Part shown: positions 1-6,184 of the stretch, one piece after another
How positions within the stretch are numbered: position 1 is the stretch's first letter
Layout of the letters: every line of letters starts with the position of its first letter
Source of the DNA: JAYZVT01 sp050248375
GTDB taxonomy: Bacteria; Pseudomonadota; Alphaproteobacteria; Rhizobiales; Methyloligellaceae
Direction of reading: 5' to 3'
Length of the DNA: 8,317 nucleotides
Assembly: GCA_050248375.1 (NCBI GenBank)
Contig: JBFWSL010000179.1
Location: 1-8,317, forward strand
Notes under the pieces: model-generated
The model's input: the letters and a program-made list of their open reading frames with translations, nothing else
What the model was told of the DNA's origin: nothing
Database searches by the model: none
Position numbers and translations under genes: made by a program

Positions 1-1079
1 TCACGCAGGGAGCACAGGCCAGCCGAAAGCGCCTCCGGCAGCATGGGTACCACCCGGTCGGGGAAGTAGACCGAGTTGCCGCGCTTGAGCGCTTCCTTGT
101 CGAGAGCGGAGCCCGGCCGCACGAAATGGCTGACATCGGCGATGGCCACGATAACCACCCAGCCGTCCGGGTTCTTCGGGTCGCCGTCCTTCTCCGCCCA
201 GACCGCGTCGTCATGATCGCGCGCGTCCTGCGGATCGATGGTGACGAGAGGGACCTTGCGCAGATCCTCGCGGCCTTTCAGGCTGGGAGGCTCGGCGGCT
301 TCGGCTTCAGCGACCGCACGGTCAGGGAACCTGTCCGGCAGGCCATGTACCTGGATGGCGATGAGGCTGATGGCGCCGCTGCCTTCCGGGTCTCCGAGCC
401 GGTCCACCACGCGGGCGCGCGGGACGCGGTAGCGCCCGGCGGCGTCGATCTCGTAGCGGACCAGCTCGCCGTCCCTGGCGTCGCCTTCGTTGCCGGGATC
501 GACAGGCCATTCCTTGAGCTGCTTGCGGTCGATGGGATCGATGACGCCACCGCCCTTGGGACTCTTGCGGAAGATGCCGAGTTGGCGCGTGGTGCGCCGC
601 TCCAGCTTGCGGATGGGCCGCGCCTGGTAGCTGCAGCCGTCCGCGTCGGGCGTATCCAGCCGCTCGATATTGGCGAGCAGGCGGTCGCCCGGCCCCGGCG
701 CGCCTGCTTCCTTGCGCCCCGGCAGGACCAGCACCCGGGGAGGGGCGCCATGCTGATCCCGGTCCCAGCTCGTGGGCGTGGCCACGGGCTCGCCGTCACG
801 GCTGCGGCCGGTGATCTCGATGACGCCTACCGACGGAAGCTCGCCGCTGCGGGCTATGCGCTTGCGGGAGCCTGTGGTGAGCCCCTCGTCCGCCATCTCC
901 TTCAGAACGCGCTTGAGGGCGATCCGTGCCCCGCCGGTGACGTTGAAGGCACGCGCGATCTCCCGCTTTCCCGCCGTGGCGGGCGCGGTCTGAAGAAACT
1001 CGAGTATCTCTTCCTTGCTGGGCAGCACATCGGACGGACGGGTCTTCGTGCCGCGCTGCTTTCGGGTTTGTCGTGCCAC
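1..1079 (-). CDS. rnr: Ribonuclease R, N-terminal 359 residues (runs off left edge)
   Basis: RNase R is a processive 3'-5' exoribonuclease that degrades structured RNA in the cytoplasm. Visible in order: a basic N-terminus; a winged-helix-like segment at about residues 21-75 (SKEEILEFLQ...REIARAFNV); cold-shock/OB-like regions at about 83-235; then the start of the RNB catalytic domain from about 270. The metal-binding signature TIDPQDARDHDDAVW is intact and supplies D282, D288, D290 and D291, equivalent to the four catalytic aspartates of RNase II/R. It is followed by VAIADVSHFVRPGS and the NSVYFPDRVVPMLPEALS stretch typical of the family. The reading frame is open at base 1, so the rest of RNB and the S1 domain lie outside the window. 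The start chosen is GTG at 1079-1077. An in-frame TAA lies at 1091-1089 and no other start codon falls between. There is no convincing Shine-Dalgarno sequence. It lies 177 nt downstream of topA in the same direction, with a repeat element between them. Identity is very secure; the start is fairly secure. Confidence 0.96.
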   Translation of the reverse strand, partial: MARQTRKQRGTKTRPSDVLPSKEEILEFLQTAPATAGKREIARAFNVTGGARIALKRVLKEMADEGLTTGSRKRIARSGELPSVGVIEITGRSRDGEPVATPTSWDRDQHGAPPRVLVLPGRKEAGAPGPGDRLLANIERLDTPDADGCSYQARPIRKLERRTTRQLGIFRKSPKGGGVIDPIDRKQLKEWPVDPGNEGDARDGELVRYEIDAAGRYRVPRARVVDRLGDPEGSGAISLIAIQVHGLPDRFPDRAVAEAEAAEPPSLKGREDLRKVPLVTIDPQDARDHDDAVWAEKDGDPKNPDGWVVIVAIADVSHFVRPGSALDKEALKRGNSVYFPDRVVPMLPEALSAGLCSLR

Positions 1080-1087
1080 GTTTAGTT

Positions 1088-1096
1088 CTTATACCA
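1088..1096 (-). promoter_or_regulatory. Possible extended -10 promoter of rnr
   Basis: On the minus strand TGGTATAAG (1096-1088) fits an extended -10 (TG-n-TATAAG). Only 8 nt separate it from the GTG start of rnr. Transcription would then begin about at 1082-1080, giving a nearly leaderless mRNA, which would fit the missing ribosome binding site. I see no good -35 at 16-18 nt spacing. This is a motif-level inference only. Confidence 0.3.
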
Positions 1097-1120
1097 AAGG
1101 CCTCGGCAACTGACTCGGCG

Positions 1121-1207
1121 CGTCACCCCGGCGTAGGCCGGGGTCCAGTGCGGTGTTCCAGAGCTTCCTGTTTTCAGTACTGGATTCCGGCTTGCGCCGG
1201 AATGACG
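1121..1207. repeat. BIME/REP-like dispersed repeat: two inverted hairpin units
   Basis: Two about 29-nt units face each other. Unit 1 (1121-1149) reads CGTCA, stem CCCCGGC (1126-1132), loop GTAG, stem GCCGGGG (1137-1143), TCCAGT. Unit 2 (1179-1207) read on the minus strand has CGTCA, stem TTCCGGC, loop GCAA, stem GCCGGAA, TCCAGT. The outer ends CGTCA/TGACG and the inner TCCAGT/ACTGGA are perfect inverted repeats, so the 87 bp can fold as a cloverleaf or as two separate hairpins. The stems differ by compensated changes (CC/GG versus TT/AA). Read through on the minus strand it would encode FVIPAQAGIQ, a peptide that often turns up when this class of GTCATTCCGGC-type repeat is translated in proteobacterial genomes. 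It lies in the topA-rnr gap, 49 nt past the topA stop, and could stabilise or attenuate the shared transcript. There is no T-run, so it is not an obvious intrinsic terminator. Confidence 0.8.
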
Positions 1208-1256
1208 AATGAGTGAATCCACCGGTCGTTAGCAAAGGCCATCGGTATTACGCGGA

Positions 1257-3860
1257 TCAGGAGGCTGTTTCGGCTTCTTTCGTCTTCGCCGTCTTCTTCG
1301 TGCCCTTGGCTGTGGACTTGCGCTTGGCGGGCGCTTTCTTGGTGCCCTTTTCCGCGCGCGCCGCGATCAGCCGCACGGCTTCCTCCATGGAAACCATCTC
1401 CGGAGCCGTGTCGCGGGGCAGGGTCGCGTTGACCTTGCCGTGCTTCACATAAGGTCCGTAGCGCCCACTCAGCACTTCCACCTTGCCGCCGAGCTCGGGA
1501 TGATCGCCGAGCTCCTTGATGACGGTCTTGGAGGGTGCGCCGCGGCGCTTGGAGGCTTTTTCGGCCAGCACGGTCACGGCGCGGTTGATGCCGATGGAGA
1601 ACACCTCCTCCGGGCCTTCGAGATTGGCGTAGATGCCATCGTGCTGCACGAAGGGGCCATAACGCCCGATGCCCGCGCGGATCGGCTTTCCTGTCTCGGG
1701 GTGGTTGCCCACCTCGCGCGGCAGCGATAGCAACGCCAGGGCCTTTTCCAGATCGACATCCGAGAGGGAATAGCCTTTGGGAATCGAGGACCGCTTGGGC
1801 TTCTCGCCGTCCTTGCCTTCGCCGAGCTGCACATAGGGACCGAAGCGTCCCGTGCGCAGGGTCACATCCATCCCCGTTTCGGGGTCCGTGCCGAGCGGCT
1901 TGCCGTCGGGTCCGACCGCTTCGCCGCCATCCTCGCCGGGCGTGGCGAACTGGCGGGTATAGCGGCAATCGGGATAGTTGGAGCAGCCGACGAAGGCGCC
2001 ATAGCGCCCGATCTTCAGGTTCAGCCTGCCGTCCTCGCAGGACGGGCACTTGCGCGGATCCTTGCCGTCTGTCGCCGGCGGAAAGATATGCGGCGCCAGC
2101 AGTTCGTCGAGCGCATCCAGCACATGGCTGACCCGCAGATCCTTGATCTCGTCCACCGCGCCCGTGAAGTCGCGCCAGAAATCGCGCAGCACGTCCTTCC
2201 AGGCGATCTCGCCGGCCGATATCCGGTCCAGCTTCTCCTCGAGGTCGGCCGTGAAATCGTATTCCACATAGCGCTGGAAGAAGCTTTCCAGGAAGGCGAT
2301 CACGAGCCGTCCCTTGTCCTCGGGAATGAGCCGCTTCTTGTCGAGGCGCACATACTCCCGGTCGCGCAGGACGTTCAGTGTCGAGGTATAGGTGGAGGGG
2401 CGGCCGATGCCGAGCTCCTCCATCTTCTTGATGAGGGTCGCCTCGGTATAGCGCGGGGGCGGCTCGGTGAAATGCTGGTGCGCCTCGATTGCGCGCAGGC
2501 TCACCGCCTCGCCGGGCTTCAGTTCCGGAAGCCGCTTGTCGTCCTCGCTCGCGCTGTCGTCGCGGCCCTCGTCATAGACGGTCAGGAAGCCGTCGAACTT
2601 GACCACGGTACCCGTCGCCCGCAAGCCGTAGTTGCCTCCGTCGGCGCCGCTGACTGCGATCTCGGCGGTGGTGCGTTCCAGCTCGGCGCTCTCCATCTGG
2701 CTTGCCAGCGTGCGCAGCCAGATCAGCTTGTAGAGCCCCGCTTCGTCCTTGCTGAGATAGCGCTCCACGCTCGCCGGGTCGCGCGACAGGTCCACCGGGC
2801 GGATGGCCTCGTGGGCTTCCTGGGCGTTCTTCGCCTTGCTGGTGTAGAAGCGCGGCTTCTCCGGCACGTAACGCTCGCCATAGGTGCCGGCGATGGTCTT
2901 GCGGACGGCCGAGACCGCTTCGGGCACGATCTGCACGCCGTCGGTACGCATATAGGTGATGAGGCCCTGGGTGCCGCCGCCGATGTCGATGCCCTCATAG
3001 AGCTTCTGGGCGACCTGCATGGTCTGGCGGGCCGACAGGCCGAGCTTGCGCGAGGCCTCCTGCTGCAGCGTGGACGTGGTGAAGGGCGGCCAGGGGTGGC
3101 GCTTCTGCCCCTTGCTCTCCACCGAGTCGATGCGGAAGCTGCCGCCCTCGATGGCTGCCTTGTATTTGTTGGCGGTCTCGCCATCCTTGATGTCGAGGCG
3201 GTCCAGCTTGTTGCCGTTTACGGAAACCAGCCGGGCGGAGAAGGGGGCACCGGCGGCATTGGCCATTTCGGCGTCCAGGGACCAGTATTCCTGGCTGCGG
3301 AACTTCTCGATCTCGAGCTCGCGGTCGCAGACCAGCCTGAGAGCAACCGACTGTACCCGTCCGGCCGAACGGGCGCCCGGCAGCTTGCGCCAGAGCACCG
3401 GAGAAAGGGTGAAGCCCACTAGGTAGTCCAGGGCGCGGCGGGCGAGATAGGCGTTAACCAGCGAGTCGTCGATCCGGCGGGGGTGGCGCATGGCCTCCGT
3501 CACCGCCTGCTTGGTCACCGCGTTGAACACCACGCGTTCGACCTCGACGCCTTCCAGCGCCTTCTTGTCCTTCAGCACCTGCAGCACGTGCCACGAGATC
3601 GCCTCGCCCTCGCGATCCGGGTCGGTGGCGAGGATCAGCTTGCGGGAGCCTTTCACCGCGCTCGCGATCTCGTTCAGCCGCTTCTGGGATTTCGAATCCA
3701 CATCCCAGTACATCTCGAAGTCCTGGTCCGGCAGAACGGAACCGTTCTTCGAGGGCAGGTCGCGCACATGGCCGTATGAAGCCAGCACGCGATAGTCGCT
3801 GCCGAGATATTTGTTGATTGTCTTCGCCTTGGCGGGCGATTCGACGATGACGACGTTCAT
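1257..3860 (-). CDS. topA: DNA topoisomerase I (type IA)
   Basis: Relaxes negatively supercoiled DNA by single-strand passage, mainly behind moving RNA polymerase. The 867-residue protein is full length for the alphaproteobacterial form. The N-terminal TOPRIM domain (1-120) has the catalytic E7 in VVIVESPAKAKTI and the acidic triad D80-P-D82-R-E84. The active-site tyrosine is Y303 in GLITYMRTDG. The EELGIGRPSTY motif is at 481-491. A single C4 zinc ribbon follows (C605, C608, C626, C632). Three glycine/aromatic C-terminal repeats come next, with cores GRFGPYVQ (about 671), GRYGPFVQ (about 732) and GRYGPYVK (about 799). The protein ends in a Lys/Ala/Thr-rich tail (838-864) that probably contacts DNA or RNA polymerase. 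The ATG start places the TOPRIM beta strand at the very N-terminus, as in the family. The ribosome binding site is weak (GGAC 6 nt upstream). It is transcribed away from the small plus-strand gene and upstream of rnr. No frameshift or missing motif is seen. Confidence 0.98.
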   Translation of the reverse strand: MNVVIVESPAKAKTINKYLGSDYRVLASYGHVRDLPSKNGSVLPDQDFEMYWDVDSKSQKRLNEIASAVKGSRKLILATDPDREGEAISWHVLQVLKDKKALEGVEVERVVFNAVTKQAVTEAMRHPRRIDDSLVNAYLARRALDYLVGFTLSPVLWRKLPGARSAGRVQSVALRLVCDRELEIEKFRSQEYWSLDAEMANAAGAPFSARLVSVNGNKLDRLDIKDGETANKYKAAIEGGSFRIDSVESKGQKRHPWPPFTTSTLQQEASRKLGLSARQTMQVAQKLYEGIDIGGGTQGLITYMRTDGVQIVPEAVSAVRKTIAGTYGERYVPEKPRFYTSKAKNAQEAHEAIRPVDLSRDPASVERYLSKDEAGLYKLIWLRTLASQMESAELERTTAEIAVSGADGGNYGLRATGTVVKFDGFLTVYDEGRDDSASEDDKRLPELKPGEAVSLRAIEAHQHFTEPPPRYTEATLIKKMEELGIGRPSTYTSTLNVLRDREYVRLDKKRLIPEDKGRLVIAFLESFFQRYVEYDFTADLEEKLDRISAGEIAWKDVLRDFWRDFTGAVDEIKDLRVSHVLDALDELLAPHIFPPATDGKDPRKCPSCEDGRLNLKIGRYGAFVGCSNYPDCRYTRQFATPGEDGGEAVGPDGKPLGTDPETGMDVTLRTGRFGPYVQLGEGKDGEKPKRSSIPKGYSLSDVDLEKALALLSLPREVGNHPETGKPIRAGIGRYGPFVQHDGIYANLEGPEEVFSIGINRAVTVLAEKASKRRGAPSKTVIKELGDHPELGGKVEVLSGRYGPYVKHGKVNATLPRDTAPEMVSMEEAVRLIAARAEKGTKKAPAKRKSTAKGTKKTAKTKEAETAS

Positions 3861-3948
3861 GCAGGGTCCGGAAATATTGGCTGAAATTCGCCGGGTATCT
3901 TACGCCTGAAGAGGCGACCAGAGTGTTACCGGGCGGTTATCGCGACAG

Positions 3949-3977
3949 AACATGGTAAAACGGCGCGATCATGTCAA
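3949..3977 (-). promoter_or_regulatory. Candidate topA promoter
   Basis: On the minus strand a consensus -35 TTGACA (3977-3972) is followed after 17 nt by CATGTT (3954-3949), a weak -10. In alphaproteobacteria the -35 is usually the better conserved box. The start would fall near 3942, leaving an untranslated leader of about 80 nt before the topA ATG. The weak -10 keeps confidence modest. Confidence 0.4.
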
Positions 3978-3995
3978 ATCGCTGGATGACTGCAC

Positions 3996-4024
3996 TTGCA
4001 TGCAGGTTGTATATATATTATAGA
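3996..4024 (+). promoter_or_regulatory. Candidate promoter of the small plus-strand gene
   Basis: TTGCAT (3996-4001) and TATAGA (4019-4024) are separated by exactly 17 nt in a markedly AT-rich patch of an otherwise GC-rich region. The transcript would start near 4031 and have a leader of about 85 nt before the ATG at 4117. On the other strand the same patch holds a consensus TATAAT (4022-4017) with a poor -35 TTAAAT (4046-4041, 18-nt spacing), so a second, divergent start towards topA is possible. Confidence 0.45.
3997..4004. promoter_or_regulatory. Short TGCATGCA palindrome at the -35
   Basis: A perfect 8-bp palindrome that overlaps the -35 box of the plus-strand promoter and touches the edge of the 29-nt palindrome. 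It is flanked by a second symmetry, CTGCA (3990-3994) against TGCAG (4001-4005). It could be a half of a composite operator or chance; an 8-bp palindrome alone is weak evidence. Confidence 0.25.
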
Positions 4025-4032
4025 TACAACCT
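4004..4032. promoter_or_regulatory. 29-nt palindrome, probable operator
   Basis: The outer arms AGGTTGTAT (4004-4012) and ATACAACCT (4024-4032) are perfectly complementary. The inner TATA blocks (4014-4017 and 4019-4022) also pair around T4018. The only mismatch in 14-bp arms is A4013 against G4023. The palindrome covers the spacer and -10 of the plus-strand promoter and the TATAAT of the minus strand. A dimeric repressor or autoregulator bound here would block both. It could also form an RNA hairpin if read through from outside, but no T-run follows. The binding protein cannot be named from the sequence. Confidence 0.55.
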
Positions 4033-4078
4033 ATCGGTGCATTTAAGAGTTTCCCCAATCAAATCGGTCGGTTAGCGC

Positions 4079-4094
4079 CATCCGAGGCCGGATG
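4079..4094 (+). other. Leader hairpin ahead of the small gene
   Basis: CATCCG (4079-4084) and CGGATG (4089-4094) form a perfect 6-bp stem with the 4-nt loop AGGC in the presumed untranslated leader. It ends 10 nt before the Shine-Dalgarno sequence at 4105-4111. It may influence translation or mRNA stability; no riboswitch class is recognised. Confidence 0.3.
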
Positions 4095-4116
4095 AGTGCT
4101 GTCCGGGGAGGCGGCG

Positions 4117-4350
4117 ATGGGTAAACCTGCAAAAAAAGTGACCACAGTTAAAGAACAGGCTCCTGCAGGCTCCGGGAGCCATGAGAGGGCTTCCGGGACG
4201 GCATCCGGCCGTCGCAGAGAATCGGCACGGTACATCGCCGACCTCGCGCTCGAACTGTCGAACATGGCCCGGAAATCGGATCTGGCCTTCCTTTCCTATC
4301 TTCTGGATCTGGCCTCGGAAGAAGCGTCGGCACAGGCTCGCCGCTTCTGA
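4117..4350 (+). CDS. Small hypothetical protein, 77 residues
   Basis: I do not recognise a named family. The start chosen is ATG 4117 because GGGGAGG (4105-4111) lies 5 nt upstream; the GTG at 4096 would put that site inside the gene. The first about 36 residues are polar, basic and Gly/Ser/Ala-rich (MGKPAKKVTTVKEQ...) and look disordered. Residues about 37-74 (SARYIADLALELSNMARKSD, then LAFLSYLLDLASEEASAQA) are strongly helix-forming with regular hydrophobic spacing, suggesting two amphipathic helices that could dimerise or bind a partner. There is no signal peptide and no membrane segment. It is the only plus-strand gene here, divergent from topA and convergent with dprA, with only 10 nt between the stop codons. 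A good ribosome binding site, a plausible promoter and a helical C-terminus argue that it is real. Its function is unknown. Confidence 0.7.
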   Translation: MGKPAKKVTTVKEQAPAGSGSHERASGTASGRRRESARYIADLALELSNMARKSDLAFLSYLLDLASEEASAQARRF

Positions 4351-4360
4351 TTGTGCTGGC

Positions 4361-5536
4361 TCAATCATCCCTGTCATAAGTCATGTCCTTCAGGGAAACG
4401 AGCTGCGAACCGTGCCGCTCGAGGCGTCCGGCAAGGTCCAGTTCCAGCAACACGATATGGACCGCCCGCACGCTGAGCCCGGTCGTCCGGATGACTTCGT
4501 CGATATCCACGGGCGAATAGCCGAGCGCCGAGATCACTCTCTCGCGGTCCGATGAGGTCAGGTCGGGCAGGGGAGCGCCTGCGCCGGGCGGGTCCTGGGA
4601 GAAGCTGTCGCCGTGTCCCACGTCGCTGCGGCCAAGAATGGGCGCCAGCACCGTAACGACATCGCTGGCGCAGGTGACGATATTGGCGCCATCCTTGAGC
4701 AGGCCATTGGTTCCCTGGGCGCGCGGGTCCAGGGGATTGCCCGGTACCGCGAACACCTCGCGGCCCTGTTCGCCCGCCATGCGCGCGGTGATCAGCGAGC
4801 CCGATCGCTTCGCCGCTTCCACGACGATGACCCCGCAGGACATGCCCGAGATGATCCTGTTGCGGCGGGGGAAGTCGGGACCGCGCGGCTGGAAGCCCAT
4901 GTCGCGTTCGCTCACCAGCAGTCCACGTTCGCCGATGGCCTCGTGCAGCCCGGCATTCTCCGGCGGATAGATAATGTCGATGCCGCCGGCCATCACCGCC
5001 GCCGTGCCCCGTTCGAGCGATGCCATGTGGGCCGCCGTGTCGATTCCCCGTGCCAGGCCTGACGCGATGACGAAGCCTTCCGCGCCGAGATCGTTGGCGA
5101 GCTGACGGGCGAATTTCTGTCCGATGGCCGAGCCGTTGCGCGCGCCGACTATGGCCACCACGGGATTGTCCATCAGTTCGGGGCGGCCCTTGATGCAGAT
5201 GAGCGGCGGAGGTGCATCGACCGCCGCAAGCCAGGGCGGATAGCCATGCTCTCCGGGAGCCACCAGCATGGCGCCGTAGCGCGCCACGCGTTTCAGCTCG
5301 GTTTCCGCTTCCTCTGCCGGGCAGATGCGGATGCGCCGTCCGCCGCCGCGCCGCGACAGTTCCGGCAGGGCCTCGAGCGCGGCTCCCGCGCCGCCATAGT
5401 GGTTCACGAGTTCACGGAAGGTGACCGCGCCCACATTCTCGCTGCGGATCAGCCTCAGCCAGTCCAGCCTTTGCGCATCGGTCAGCCTGCGCCTGCCGGG
5501 GCCGGGATTGTGCTGCGGGCTCTCCTCAGCGTCCAA
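4361..5536 (-). CDS. dprA: DNA processing protein DprA
   Basis: DprA (Smf) binds incoming single-stranded DNA in the cytoplasm and loads RecA during natural transformation; it is also widespread in species not known to be transformable. The 391-residue protein has an N-terminal SAM-like region (about 18-75, RLTDAQRLDWLRLIRSENVG). The Rossmann-like core (about 100-300) carries VAIVGARNGSAIG (127-139), ASGLARGIDTAAH (158-170), FPRRNRIISG (222-231), KRSGSLITARMA (243-254) and VPGNP...GTNGLL (264-280). A C-terminal winged-helix-like domain follows (about 325-385). The start is TTG at 5536-5534: an in-frame TGA lies seven codons upstream, no ATG or GTG falls between, and AGGGAGAGG (5554-5546) sits 9 nt away. 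The start codon lies inside the last codons of plsY (11-nt overlap), which suggests translational coupling. All core motifs are intact. Confidence 0.96.
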   Translation of the reverse strand: MDAEESPQHNPGPGRRRLTDAQRLDWLRLIRSENVGAVTFRELVNHYGGAGAALEALPELSRRGGGRRIRICPAEEAETELKRVARYGAMLVAPGEHGYPPWLAAVDAPPPLICIKGRPELMDNPVVAIVGARNGSAIGQKFARQLANDLGAEGFVIASGLARGIDTAAHMASLERGTAAVMAGGIDIIYPPENAGLHEAIGERGLLVSERDMGFQPRGPDFPRRNRIISGMSCGVIVVEAAKRSGSLITARMAGEQGREVFAVPGNPLDPRAQGTNGLLKDGANIVTCASDVVTVLAPILGRSDVGHGDSFSQDPPGAGAPLPDLTSSDRERVISALGYSPVDIDEVIRTTGLSVRAVHIVLLELDLAGRLERHGSQLVSLKDMTYDRDD

Positions 5537-6137
5537 TGCGCGATTCCTCTCCCTTCATGAGGCGGACGATGTTGGCCCGATGCCGCCAGTAGACGAGGGC
5601 GGTCATTACGGCAAAGAGGAGGGCGGCCAGACTGCTGCCGGTGACATAGTAGAGCAGCGGAGGCACCATGGCGCTGGCGATCAGCGCGGAGAGCGACGAG
5701 TAGCGGGTGGTGGCGGCGACCGCGAGCCAGATGACGCAGAATGCGATGGCCATTCGCCATTCGATGCCGAGCAGCACGCCGATATAGGTGGCGACGCCTT
5801 TCCCGCCCTTGAAGCCGAGCCAGACCGGATAGAGGTGGCCGAGGAAGGCGCCCAGGCCCGCGGCGGCCGCGGCTCCGGGACCCCAGTAGGAACCGATGAG
5901 AACTGCAGCGGTACCCTTCAGCAGATCGCCCGCCAAGGTGAGGGCCGCCAGGCCCTTGTTGCCCGTGCGCAGCACGTTGGTCGCGCCGATATTCCCGGAG
6001 CCGATCTTGCGCACGTCGCCAAGCCCGGCGATCCGGGTCAGCAGCAATCCGAAGGGAATGGAGCCGACGAGGTAGCCGGCGGCCAGCATGACGGCAGCCA
6101 ATGGCGCGCCTACCAGCCAGAACGCGTTCGTATCCAT
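5526..6137 (-). CDS. plsY: Glycerol-3-phosphate acyltransferase PlsY
   Basis: Inner-membrane enzyme that transfers the acyl group of acyl-phosphate (made by PlsX) to glycerol-3-phosphate, giving lysophosphatidic acid, the first step of phospholipid synthesis. At 203 residues it has the usual length. Family motifs are all present: GSIPFG (25-30), GSGNIGATNVLR (46-57), DLLKG (71-75), LGHLYPVWLGFKGGKGVAT (99-117) and RHRANIVRLMKGEE (185-198). Hydrophobic stretches at about 8-34, 63-84, 87-104, 114-143 and 149-183 fit the multi-pass membrane fold. The start is ATG at 6137-6135, preceded by a strong Shine-Dalgarno GGGAGGG at 4-5 nt. It lies 47 nt after the pyrC-like gene and overlaps dprA by 11 nt, so it is probably part of the same transcript. 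Confidence 0.97.
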   Translation of the reverse strand: MDTNAFWLVGAPLAAVMLAAGYLVGSIPFGLLLTRIAGLGDVRKIGSGNIGATNVLRTGNKGLAALTLAGDLLKGTAAVLIGSYWGPGAAAAAGLGAFLGHLYPVWLGFKGGKGVATYIGVLLGIEWRMAIAFCVIWLAVAATTRYSSLSALIASAMVPPLLYYVTGSSLAALLFAVMTALVYWRHRANIVRLMKGEESRIGR

Positions 6138-6163
6138 GCCGTCCCTCCCAAAGGCACCCTTCC

Positions 6164-6183
6164 GGGCCGCCTGCGGGCGGACC
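6164..6183. other. Hairpin in the pyrC-plsY gap
   Basis: CCGCC (6167-6171) pairs with GGCGG (6176-6180) around TGCG. Two further GG/CC pairs form if A6181 is bulged. It sits just after the stop of the pyrC-like gene. No T-run follows on the minus strand, so it is at most a weak pause or stability element and not an obvious terminator. Confidence 0.25.
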
Positions 6184-6184
6184 G

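Noticed and set aside
1126..1202. Rho-independent terminator after topA
   Set aside because: Both hairpins are stable but neither is followed by a T-run on the minus strand, and the symmetric two-unit design fits a dispersed repeat better.
1174..2049. Minus-strand open frame overlapping the end of topA
   Set aside because: It reads topA in another frame and continues into the repeat element, giving the FVIPAQAGIQ peptide typical of translated repeats; not a gene.
2088..3422. 444-codon plus-strand open frame opposite topA
   Set aside because: It lies wholly antisense to the well-conserved topA coding sequence and has a composition-driven Ala/Arg/Leu/Gly-rich translation with no recognisable domain; typical shadow frame of GC-rich DNA.
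4004..4032. The 29-nt palindrome as an intrinsic terminator
   Set aside because: It is AT-rich, lacks a GC-rich stem and T-tract, follows no gene end, and overlaps promoter-like boxes on both strands.
4096..4116. GTG start for the small gene at 4096
   Set aside because: It would place the strong Shine-Dalgarno sequence inside the gene; ATG at 4117 is correctly spaced.
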